This document shows, in pieces, positions 1-10,630 of a stretch of 64,000 nucleotides of DNA. The notes under the pieces were generated by a model, which did no database searches, had not been told where the DNA came from, and saw only the letters and a program-made list of their open reading frames with translations. Origin of the DNA: Annona cherimola (lineage: Eukaryota; Streptophyta; Magnoliopsida; Magnoliales; Annonaceae); NCBI GenBank assembly GCA_030490835.1, contig CM059971.1, positions 69,148,224 to 69,212,223 of the forward strand, in the 5' to 3' direction. How positions within the stretch are numbered: the stretch's first letter is position 1; each line of letters starts with the position of its first letter. A program made the translations under genes and the position numbers.

Positions 1-439
1 CAGGCATACCTACAAGTTCTAAATCCTTTAAAAAATGATTAAAATATCCATGTACTTTAACAAAATTATAAAATATAAGAAAAAATCTTTCAAATAAAAT
101 GTAATTTATTTCTTAAAAATAAATCTTTTAAATTTTAAAGATATTTTCTTGAATTTTATGATTTTATTTATACATAAGGGTACTTTCATCTTTTTTGAAA
201 AAAGAGTTTAAGGTTTGTAGGTACACTTGTAATTTCAAGCAAACCTTGCGGGTACGGATGCAAATTTTCATTAGCCATGTCATGCCCAAAATTGCAATTT
301 TGACCCAACCTTGTGCGGTATGGATTAAAAAACCCTGCTTTAAATGATTAAAAACAACTTGAGATATGGAATGTATGGCTGAATTTGGGTACAAATCTAG
401 CCAACTCGTGAGCGCATGAATTATGAAGAGCAATACAAT
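1..439. other. AT-rich intergenic DNA
   Basis: No gene or repeat structure is recognised here. The last eight bases (432-439, AATACAAT) form the left target-site duplication of the hAT element that follows. Confidence 0.5.
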
Positions 440-1338
440 TAGGGGTGTTAATGGATCGAGTTGAAAGGGTTGGAGCCTAATCCTAATCTTAACCTATTTA
501 ATATATCTCAACCCTGATCTGTTTATTAACCCATTTAAAAAACTTCAACCCTAATCCATTTACAATTCATTTAATAAACGGGTTAACGGGTTGTTAACGG
601 TTGTGTTTGTTACTAATTTTCATGCTAAAAACCTTCAATAAAGTTTGTAAAATTAAATAAATTAAATAATTCGAAGCTAACACACCTAAATTTAATTTAT
701 TTTGGCTTGAAAACATCAGCTCCAATCTCAAGTCATCTCTTTAATGCCAATTCATGTTTCAAAATACAACATATTTTATTTCTATCAAATAATTCAATCA
801 ACGCTATAAATATTAAACTCATAAACATACATTTGAAAAGAATCAAGTAAGACTTCCATTAAGAAAGTAAGACTTTCATTATAATAAACTCAAACAATCA
901 CATTTTAAAAATTCAAATGTCACATAATGTTACATATTATTGTCTTAAAACACATAACAATAAGTAGAGTTCAAAGTTCAAACAACTTCGATCTAAAAAT
1001 AAAAACAACAAATAATTGTTTTATGCTCTTCAAACTTGATAGTTCTTCATCCACTTTCTCCATTTTATGCAATATTATTTTAGTCCTGAAAAATATATAT
1101 AGCAAAATAAAACAGATATTAGAATATAGTTAAATATATAAAACTAATTTGTAAAAGATTAAAGAACTATATAAGCTGTCTAAATTTTTATTATTACCTC
1201 AATTAAGATCCGACTGTTGGAGAAAATCAATACTTGTATTAAGATTAACAGAAGTTGTTATAGCTGTAAATTATTGAAAAGTGTCAATGAATATGTGAAC
1301 AGAAATAAAATAGTACAGTATAAAGTATGCAAATCAGT

Positions 1339-3103
1339 TTAAAAAGATAAAAAGTAAATACTTGTTTCAGTTGCTTCAATTTCTGTCAAGTTCTCCTCAA
1401 CTCCTAGAGGTTGTGGTGATGCTTTGATCCAATCCTGTGCACATACCAAAATCTCCACAAGTCGTAGTGTTAGAGAGCTTCTAAATTGATGCAGTACACG
1501 TCCACCTGTGCTAAAAGCTGATTCTAAAGCAACCATAGACACCGGAATTGCCAAAATATCTCGTGCTACATGAGGTAATATTTTGTAGTCCTTATTTTTA
1601 GACCGCCATGCCAAAATATCAAACTCAGATGCCCTGCCCACACTCGCTCAATTTTATAAATGGTATACAACTCATACAATATTTCCTTCACTTTCTGACC
1701 AATTTCTAATGTTTTCTCTAATCCATGACTCATTTCATAACACCATTCAACATATCCCAATTTATATCGTAAATCTAACACCACAACTATGATTAATAAA
1801 ATGTTCATCTTCTCAAAAGTCCCCTAATACTTATCAAATTTATTTTTCATTTTACAGACATTTGCCTCAAGTTCACACCAGATGACTTCTCCAAAAATTT
1901 ACAAATTACTCTAGCATTCTCCCGATCTTCATCAGTTGGAGGACTGTTTAATCTAAAAGCACTATGTTTATCAGCAAGGCAATCAAATGTCTTTTGATAT
2001 TTTAAAGCAGATTCCAACATTAAATATGTAGAGTTCCAACGAGTTGGTACATCCAAGCATAGAGAATGTTGACATGTAATTTTTTCCTCCTTAGTACACA
2101 TTTTGAATTTTTGGAGCCTACTTGGAGAGTTTTTCACATATCTAACAGGAAACCTGATTCAAAATATTGAATCTTTGATTTCATCTATATCATTTTTGAC
2201 AATTAAATTTATAACATGTGCAGCATATCTAACATGCAAATATTCCCCACCACATAGAAAAATATTCTTTTTTAACATTCTTCTCTCAAAATTCTTTATA
2301 GCAACATCAAAGGAAGATGCATTATCCATAGTGATAATTCAGATTTTCTTAATGCCCCAACTTTTAAGACCCAACTCAAGAGACTGTGCAATAATAACCC
2401 CAGTATGTGGTGATGGGAGAATACAAAAGCAAATAATCCTCTTTTGTATCTTCCACTTTACATCAATGTAATATACAGTGAAACACAAATATCCTTGATT
2501 TTGGTTGGAAGTCCATAAATTAGTAGTCAAGAAAATACGATTAACTAATTGTTGAAAAACACTTTCTAGCTTTTCTCTTTTTGACATATAGATATCCACA
2601 CAATCTTTAGTAATTGTAGCTCTTGTGACAATATTAAATCTTTGTTGCAAAGATTTACAAAACTGACGAAAGTCATTCTTTTCTACAAACTTAAAAGGTA
2701 ATTCATCTTCAATGATCATGTGTGTCATTGCCTTCCTAGAGAATTCTTGATCAAATTTCCATTTACTTAAAACTTTTCCATCTCCTAATCCTGCACTAGT
2801 TGAAAATGTCAATAATTGCTATTTTTTATCTCTATCACCATGGGGATATTTGGGGCATTGATTATCCAAGTGTCTTTTAAGTGTCGTTGTACCATGACCA
2901 CTGTTACATTCATATGATTTCTTTCAATAGTTGCATTTGCATGTCCCTAAAAGCTTTCCATTTTCATCTTTATCTTTAGTAAAATGTTCCCACACTGCTA
3001 AAGTTAACTTCCTAACCCTTTTTGCCTTAGATTTAATCATATATGATGAAGCAACTTGGGATTCAAGTGTGAGTTGATTAATTTTCATACACTCTTCATC
3101 CAT
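1339..3103 (-). pseudogene. hAT transposase (BED finger to hATC domain), broken
   Basis: Read on the minus strand, this is a hAT-superfamily transposase of the RICESLEEPER/DAYSLEEPER type. The likely ATG is at 3103 (MDEEC). A BED zinc finger follows (CKCNY, then GTTTLKRHLDNQC near 2870-2945), but the cysteine after CKCNY is replaced by a stop near 2926. The catalytic-core region shows MDNASSFD near 2320, VRYAAHVINLIV near 2220 and LDVPTRWNSTYLMLE near 2030. The C-terminal dimerisation domain is clear at 1641-1339 (ARDILAIPVS, ESAFSTGGRVL, FRSSL). Further in-frame stops lie near 2818, 2338 and 2160, and the last two blocks (1808-1566 and 1641-1339) are in other frames, so frameshifts are present. 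Not functional. The region past 3103 may be its 5' leader. Confidence 0.88.
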
Positions 3104-5340
3104 ATGCAATACCTAAAGAGCATAAATGAATGGCCCAAAATTTATCCCAACAATCAGAAGGCCTGTGGTTGCAAAACCCAACACCAAAAGCCAAGCTGAC
3201 TGAATAGAAAGGTCCCCTGCAGCTATTGGTAAGTAAGGCTTGTTCACTCTGTCAATGAAACAGGAAAAAATTTGTTATAATTTGTGATTTAAGGTTCAAA
3301 ACCTATGCAAATGCATTAGTTAGGTTCCAGCACATTCATGACATCATCTGTTGCGTCCAAATCAAAGCATCATATGGAAAGAACAGTCATCTCAACATGC
3401 AGCGCTCTGAAAAGATTTTGAACATCAACAAGCTATAAATTGGAAAACAAAACTACTACGCAGAAGAATAGCTATTCACACAAAGAGCATTTCACATATG
3501 CACACAACAATAATTTAGAGTATTTAGGAGGAAGAGAAAAAAGAAGAAGAAGAAACGATGTTTATTCACACTAGCATCAATAATGATGGAACCATCCTAC
3601 AAGTTTTCCTACTTTGTTCGAATCCATGTGATTGGTTTATACTTCAAACCAAAGAAAGTGATTCAAATGGATGGTACATCTAAGACAAAGTGACAAAACC
3701 CCAAAATATACAGTACAGAGTAGGGACAGAACCAATAAAAATGAAGACAAGAACAAAACATCAACATCAGAATGCACCAATCCATCAAAAAGATAACAAG
3801 GACATAGCTATGACAGGCCATACATACTTGTCAATTCCAATATCATATATTTGATTAATGCCCACTATGTAGCCATTACCACAAATGAGTGCGAGTAGTC
3901 CACACAATGCCTAGGGCAGCAAACACCAATTTATCAGTTGAGAATTCTCTATCAATGCTCTTGCTACTAAAGCTCTACCAATAAAACAAAGTAAAACCAC
4001 CAAGCAATGATGCAACAATCAGAGATCAAATTATCTGAAAATGCAACCCTATAAGTCAGAGGTTGCGAGGAAAGCAACAGCAATCAAAGAACGCGCGGAG
4101 AAGAAAGTTAGATGCTTAGATAGACCCTAGAGCAGTTCCACGGATGGTGCAAGGCCTAAGGAATCTCCAAAATGCATCTTTGAACTTTGAAACTTTTCTT
4201 AGGAAAGGATCAGAATCAAACCCAGGTGTACCAAGTTGAGAACATGCCTGCCCAGCATCCACTTTCACATATTTGATAAAAGCAATTTCTTAACTTCCCA
4301 ATCAAATACCAATCCTGAGGACTCAAATTACATGCACAAAAGAAGTAGTGACGCTCCAATATCACCTCAACAAAATAATCCCCATCCCCCTCATTCTCGG
4401 CTTTCACAATTTTGAAAGACAAAATTTAAGGTGCTAAATTGAAGCAACATTCCACATTCAACAAAGGAATGAGCACTAAAGCCAATGGGAGGCGTCTGCT
4501 ATACTCAGATAATGATCCTAGACTTCCTCCTTAATGTCATCATGGGAATAAACACTAGCATTCGTTGTTTTGCTACTCGATTCTTTCATGAAGTGTTTGT
4601 CATTATTATAACCATTAAAACCCATTAACTGGACCGACCTACCGCCTCAGAAAAAAAGTCATGCACACACAACGAATTTCTAGGGGGAAAAAAGGAAATT
4701 TTGGAAGACCCCCAAATTGATTTGTGGCATTATGAGCTGGAATTCACTAGGACAGCGACCAAAGCCAACATACCCTGATGTTAAAACGCCGCGAGCTCCC
4801 GCGAGCAGCAGGTGTGAGAGTGCTGATTCCGCCGTGGGTGGTGGTCCAATAAGGAGCAAAACCGGACAGATAGTGAATGGCCCAAAATTTATCCCAATAG
4901 AGTAAAAAGCCATGGAAGGAAGAAAACAAAAAACAGAAGGAAGGAAGGAAGGAATATCATGCCGTCTGCCCATCTGTACTTCCAGTCGCAGGCGAAGTGG
5001 CGATTGGCGAACCCCTTTCTCCCTCTCTAGCAGATGCTGGATAGCGATGGATCAACCAAGTAGGGGTGAGAGAGACGAGAATAGAAATCGAAAAGACGGA
5101 AGCAAGATGAAGAATAGAGGAGAGGCTGTCGTCGATCGAGCTCCAATGCGGTTGTCAATGTGGAAGAAATGGGGCAGATGGTGTCAACTGGATGGGGGCG
5201 CTGGTGGGACAAGATTTGGTAAAAACAAAAATGGAATCTAGCTTTAGGCGAATGCGATTCCTCTGCTAGCTAGGGCTCATGCTCGTGGTCCTCTAGGACG
5301 AGCGGGATAAGGGAGCGGGAAGGGTAGGCTGGCCGAAAAA
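3104..5340. other. Non-transposase interior of the hAT element
   Basis: No protein is recognised in this 2.2 kb. It lies upstream of the transposase on the minus strand and probably holds its promoter, leader and perhaps an intron. The part at about 4780-5330 is GC-richer than the rest. A 24-base sequence is repeated exactly in direct orientation, near 3128-3151 and 4874-4897. On the minus strand the first copy is followed by a TTTAG/G that could be a splice acceptor. Short open frames here, for example at 4216-4422 minus, resemble nothing I know. Confidence 0.4.
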
Positions 5341-5595
5341 ATTGATTTCTGTATAAATATTACATATATATTATAATATATTATATTAAATGAGTTATAT
5401 GGGTTGGACGGGTTAAATAAACGGGTTGAACGGGTTGACGAATTGTGAAGCCTCAACCTGATCCGTTTATTTAATTAAATGGTTGAACAAGTTGGCAAAT
5501 CATAACCCATTTATTCAAAAATCTCAACCCAAACTCATTTATTAACGGGTTGGATGAGCGGGTTAACGGGTTGACCATGACCATTAACACTCCTA

Positions 5596-6456
5596 AATAC
5601 AACTACCCTTCTCTGTTGCTTTCATGCTCATAAATCAGCCATTATTTGGCCTTTTTGTTGGTTTGGAAAAAGTTGTAATCCCATGGATTTATCATATTAA
5701 TGTATGGGGAAGGCAATCCTTTTTTCTGTACCTCCAAGTCCCGTATCTGATGCGGTTTGGATAACTATCTCTCATTTTCTAGAGCAATGTGTTCATATTT
5801 ATCCCGTTAGTAATATTGTTAAATTTACACCACTAAAGTAAAAAAATTGAAAAATATGTTTTTAGGTTGAGTTGTAAATACAAAAATTAAAAATTAATAT
5901 ATAGGAGTGACTATAATTCTGTTAGTCCATTCTCATTTATATATATTAATTGGCATGAAATGTAGACCAAGTGTATTTAATTTACATACTAAAAATTTTA
6001 ATTTTTGAATATAAATTTGTTTAAAATTTCAAAAATAATAATTCTGGGAGGCGAAAATTACATAAATCTATAATTGTAAAACTGTTGATTGTTAAAATTT
6101 TAAAAAAATATATCCACATTTACAAAAATTATAAAATTTGGTTCGTGAATTAAAATACAATTGTGCTACATTTTCATGAAAAATAAAAATATAAAATATA
6201 AATTAGCCCAGCTAATAAGATTATAAACCTATACAGAGATATCATATCATTTAAATAAAGTAGATTCTTAATACCACCCATGCAAAATTCATTAATGTAA
6301 TAAATTATAACATACTCAAAATTATCTTATTTTCTACTCTGGTGTTAAAGACAACAATGACCTTCGTTCTATTCTTAATTAGAGTAATATCGTTATATTG
6401 GAATCATACCCATGGGAAGAAATCCCACACATTAATACACAAATTACATTAGATGT
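5596..6456. other. AT-rich intergenic DNA
   Basis: Starts with the right target-site duplication of the hAT element (5596-5603). I see nothing else that can be named. Confidence 0.4.
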
Positions 6457-6782
6457 TTGGATCCTGATGCAATGAGTGCATTAGAACTTTAGTGCACTTG
6501 GTGCAAGGACCACTTTCACCGATTTTTTATATATAAAATTTTAATCTGTGTATTTAAGTAGTACATTAAGTTTTATTATTTTTGGAGGTGTATATACATT
6601 TAATTTGAATTTTTAATACAGAGATACTGAAGTTTTTCGAAAATAACCACAATGCCTATATGAATAAAAATCTATAGTAAACATATACACATCTCCAAAT
6701 ATATGATAAACTTAGTTTATAGGTTAAATAGATCTATATTAACAATTTTATCATTACACTAGGTGCACTGGATCGGGCCCAG
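6457..6782. mobile_element. Palindromic MITE, family P
   Basis: About 325 bp that fold back on themselves. The left side has TGGATCC and GTGCACTTGGTGCA; the right side ends AGGTGCACTGGATC followed by GGGCCC. The interior shares the diagnostic core of the family (a run around TTAATCTGTGTATTTAA on the left and its complement on the right). No convincing target duplication was found. Related copies lie at 8557, 18628, 21911 and 22371. Confidence 0.55.
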
Positions 6783-8003
6783 GTCAGATAGCCCCACTCA
6801 ATTTTTATTTAATTATCATGGTGCATGGGCTGAAGTTAAGCGGTAATACTATTCCACTCTTACGTAACTGATTTCGAGGAATTAAAACCTTTTCTATAAG
6901 ATTAAATGAAGTGTTTGTACCGGAGTAACTTTTTCCATTTTGGCACATTTTGATAATCATGTGAGATTCACTCTTCAAATTGTATTTAGAATAATTTATT
7001 TAACTAAAAAATTAAATTTCATCCAAATTAAAAAATATACTTGGACCTTATTTAACAAAGTGTATAAAAATGAACAAAATAAAATTATTTATCTGTATAT
7101 CAATTTCAAATTTATGCTCTCAACATCTAAACCATATAAAACATCTTCATATGCAGATAAATAATCCAATAAACTACCATTATATTTTATTGCATATGTA
7201 AATGAATTTAAGCAACTCTCTTAATTTACACATGTATATATCTATTTTAAAGCAAATGTTGCTTATCTATATCTTTGATTTGGATGATATCTGATATCTT
7301 TATTAAAGAAATGATTCTAAATGTAATAAATAGAGCAGATTTCGCTTAACTATCAAGATGGATGAGGCTAGATAAAAAAAACTTCAGCGTAACCTAGGAA
7401 TCCATGAGAAGATAATTCAAATCACAAACGAATGTATTGCTAAACTGCAAATATGAGAGGATAACTAGAATCATATACTGCTAAACTGGCAATATGAGAA
7501 GATAATTAAATTGAAGATATTATACTTTGGTGGAGTTTTAGCCATTTCAATTGTGGATAATGTAATTTAACGCGCGGATAATGTCAAGGCCAACCATAAA
7601 AGGCCAACAAATTACAGAGGCACACTATAAGAATACGAGTCTTTTGAAAAAAAAAAAAATCATTGCTAGAAATGATATGCGATTGAAAAATTTTTCTGCA
7701 ACAAAAAATATAGTTGTAAATTTGTTGCCAAAAGTCTGTTGCAGCCATTTATTTCACATCAATTGGACATTACAATGCCTCTGGGATAAAAGCAAAAGCA
7801 AAAAAAGAAAAGAAAAATCCAAAATAAATAAATAAATATACTTTTTAAAAATCAGCACAACATTAAATTTGGCTGCCATAGAAACTAGTACTTAAAGGAA
7901 GAAATAATTCACACAGACTCTATGCTTGTTGCATGCATGCATCTTCCAATCGTGCTCAAATCCGATCCTCTGCTGTCATCATCATCACGATGAATAGCTT
8001 TAT
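6783..8003. other. AT-rich intergenic DNA 3' of the peptide gene
   Basis: No gene is recognised. At 7623-7633 CACTATAAGAA resembles a degenerate CACTA-transposon end, but no partner end was found. An A-run lies at about 7648-7660, and 7905-8003 is the 3' flank of the minus-strand peptide gene. Confidence 0.35.
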
Positions 8004-8255
8004 CTAGTCGTCGTCGTCATGATGATGCTTCTTCTTCTTCTTCTTGTGTGCATGCTTTTTGTGGGCTGCCGCAGGAGGTGTGTATGGGTTGCTGGAAAGA
8101 TAGACACCATCGCTGCTGTCCAGCTCCGCATAATCGCTGGCATCCGCCGGTGTAGCAGCGCACTCCACTTTCTTCACACTCCAATGGCTAAGAAGCACAA
8201 GACCTACCAATGCCAAGCCCAACATCCACGTCTCTTTCTTCTTCATTAAACCCAT
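8004..8255 (-). CDS. Small secreted peptide with Lys/His/Asp-rich tail
   Basis: An 83-residue single-exon protein. Residues 1 to about 33 are a signal peptide: basic MKKK, then the hydrophobic stretch TWMLGLALVGLVLLSHWS, with a plausible cleavage after VECAA. The mature part is acidic (DASDYAELDSSDG), then SNPYTPPAAA, and ends in HKKHAHKKKKKKHHHDDDD, encoded by runs of AAG/CAC/GAC triplets. It is a paralogue of the peptide gene at 52042-52281: the signal peptides align closely (TWxLGxAL, GLVLLSH) and so do the promoters. The paralogue's YVRGC-x5-C end is missing here; the triplet-repeat tail takes its place. The first ATG is chosen because it matches the paralogue's MG start. Function unknown. 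It may be a degenerating RALF-like copy or a divergent peptide; secretion is the only solid inference. Confidence 0.6.
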   Translation of the reverse strand: MGLMKKKETWMLGLALVGLVLLSHWSVKKVECAATPADASDYAELDSSDGVYLSSNPYTPPAAAHKKHAHKKKKKKHHHDDDD

Positions 8256-8335
8256 TGCTCTGTCTCTCTTTAATTCTCAATTCATCTACTGTGTGAGATT
8301 AGATATTGATGGGAATCACTTTAATAGCTCCGCGT

Positions 8336-8346
8336 CATTTATAATC
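8336..8346 (-). promoter_or_regulatory. TATA box of the peptide gene
   Basis: On the minus strand this reads GATTATAAATGA, about 80-90 bases before the ATG at 8255. The surrounding GTCAGATTATAAATGA matches GTCAGGTTATAAATAA upstream of the paralogue at 52281 at all but two positions, which supports it as a retained core promoter. Confidence 0.55.
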
Positions 8347-8556
8347 TGACGACAGTGCCTAAATTAGGAATTACCCATTTTGGATTAGGATGCATGAACA
8401 GTCAGTTAGCTTTGTGTGGTTAGAATTCCAGATTTAAAGAAGAGAGAAAAGGGGCGAAAATAAAGATCGCTATATTTGGAAGAATCAGGTTTTGCTTCAA
8501 AATTTTATTTCATGACTTTAAAATCTTTTTAGATTAGACAATTTTATATATTTTTT

Positions 8557-8866
8557 GGAACACGATCCCCTCCACCCGGGTGCACTTAGCTTCAGTGCAC
8601 CCCCGGTGCATTAAACTATTTTTTTATTTTTTAAAATTTTTGTTATAAAAGTGTTAATCTAAATGTATTTAACATGTGTATCAATTTTTATCATTTCTAG
8701 AGTATTTTAGATATTTATTTTTTATTTTTGAAAAATCAGTAGCATTTTAAAATAAATGCACATGTTAAATACACTTAGAGTAACACCTGTATAAAAAAAT
8801 TTAAAAAAAAAATAAAAAAATGAGTTAAAGGGGGTTTAATGCACCCGGTGCAGGGGATCACATTCC
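8557..8866. mobile_element. Palindromic MITE, family P (best-preserved ends)
   Basis: A 310-bp element. The left end reads GGAACACGATCCCCT then CACCCGGGTGCA; the right end is the inverse of GGAATGTGATCCCCTGCACC. The arms continue as an imperfect hairpin through the whole element (GTTAATCTAAATG on the left, its complement on the right). It is flanked by ATATATTTTTT on the left and ATATATTTTTA on the right, a possible 9-11 bp target duplication, but both are AT-only and so weak evidence. No coding capacity. Confidence 0.65.
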
Positions 8867-10020
8867 ATATATTTTTATCGTTTTAAATGTAAATCTATGC
8901 ATGTGTATGTGACTATTCTAATGAAATGAGAGAAAAAGGGTGCAAATAAAGATGGGGTATATTTGAAAGATTCTCGTCTCCTTTCGAATTTTAGGGTAAA
9001 AAATTGGCAAATATATCCACATATCATGTAATTTTATCATGATTGCAAATATACCTATATCGTTACATTCCACAATAATATCATTATGGCATGAATATAT
9101 TTACACATATATATATATAAACTATGATGATATATCTACAAATATATATATTAATTATATGAGTATCTTTCCAAAGTATAATTAAATTATGTGGGTATTT
9201 TTTCTATATTACTTATATTATTCCCATTTCATTTTATTCAGATCCCTTCTTATCAACTGTAACAGCTTTCGTTAAAAAAAAAAAAAAAAAGTAACAGACA
9301 TATTACAAAAATTCGGGAGTTGAAAGTCCCGCCAGGTTAAATCAAGAGGGTTCGAAATCGATTTCATCGTTTCCTCGCAACGAGTGGAGTACTGTTTGAA
9401 CACATTCCATTGAAATTTTAATTCATGGGTGCAAAAATTTTTTATTTTCTTAAATCTTTTTATAAATCTATTAATCTATATGTATTTAATTTATAAACTA
9501 AGTTTTACTTTTTTTAAAAGTGTGTATATATTTTTATGATTTTTAAAAATATAGAAGTTTTAGTCATTTTCAAATGACAAAATATCCTTGTTTATATATA
9601 TGTATATGTCTAAAAATAGTACAACTTAATCTACAAGTTAAGTATACTTAAATTGATATTCTTTTTAAAATTTCAAAAATATTTTTAAATTAATTTTGTA
9701 CTTAGGTATTGGGGTACAACTTGGGCTGAATTAAGCCCAAACATGGCCCACCATGCTCAAATTCTAAATGTGTAAAACTTATTTTTTTACAATCAGACTC
9801 CCGACTTATTTTTTTTTTACAAACTGAGCTCCATGAATCTGACTTATAAATATGATATGATTAGAATTTAAATGAACCTGAACATGATTTTTTTATATTT
9901 ATTATAAAATATATTATATATACAACATCTCAACAAAAATTTTTATATTTGTGAATTTTATGTTATTTATATTTATATTTGAATATATGTTTGGCGTATT
10001 GTAATTATATTATACATAAA
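8867..10020. other. AT-rich intergenic DNA with MITE debris
   Basis: About 9395-9715 looks like a degenerate family P MITE (TTAATCTATATGTATTTAA near 9474). A run of A lies at 9273-9290. No gene is seen. Confidence 0.35.
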
Positions 10021-10245
10021 GGATGTGTTTAGAAAGTGACAAAAGTTTTGAAAAAAAATTATAGCTTAAAAGTTTTTGAAATAAGAGAAAATGATGTGAT
10101 ATGATATAAATAAAGATGAGAAATAAAAGAATAAAGTTAAAATAGAGAGGTTAATTGTATGAGAAATTATGTAGAAATAATTGAAAAATACGATAGCTTA
10201 TATAAGAAGATATGAAAAAATAAAATAAAAATATATGCATATATC
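10021..10245. mobile_element. MITE of the GTGTTTGG family, partial
   Basis: Starts GGATGTGTTTAGAAAGTGAC and contains AAAATGATGTGATATGA and AAAATAGAGAGGTTAATTG, which recur at 40553-40846 and, inverted, at 33351-33640. The far end is not clear. Confidence 0.4.
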
Positions 10246-10630
10246 TAGAAATTGAAAAAATACGATACACGAATTAAATAACTTGAAAAAAATTCATGAA
10301 AAAATAAGAAATTGTATTAGACCTAGATCTAATCAAAAAGAAAAGATTGTTAAAGAATCAAAAGATAAATATGGAACAAAGAAGCTGCTTTAAACCTCAC
10401 TAAGAGCCCTTCTAAGTGGACATTTCATGCTGAAGGAATGGTCAAACTTAATGTTGATGTTAGAAGGAGTATCTCCCCGAGTCGCCCCGACTGGTCACCG
10501 CTGTGACGCTCGGGACGGGTGGAGGCTTTGTTTCTTCCGGCGATTCAGGGACTGGCCTAAGCTGAATGGAGTGAGTCCAGCGTGCTGCTTGTGGGGCGTA
10601 GGCTCTTGGAAATACTACGGGAAGTGAAAC

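Larger units (their letters stand above)
440..5595 (-). mobile_element. hAT element with decayed transposase
   Basis: The element is about 5.16 kb. It begins TAGGGGTGTTAATGG (440-454) and ends with the inverted complement CCATTAACACTCCTA (5581-5595), one mismatch in 15. The flanking 8-mers AATACAAT (432-439) and AATACAAC (5596-5603) match at 7 of 8 positions; an 8-bp target duplication is the hAT hallmark. Both ends carry clusters of AACGGGTT-type motifs (about 575-600 and 5395-5440 and 5540-5575), like the subterminal transposase-binding repeats known from Ac. A broken hAT transposase lies inside on the minus strand. The mutated target duplication and in-frame stops indicate an old, immobile copy. 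Confidence 0.9.
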
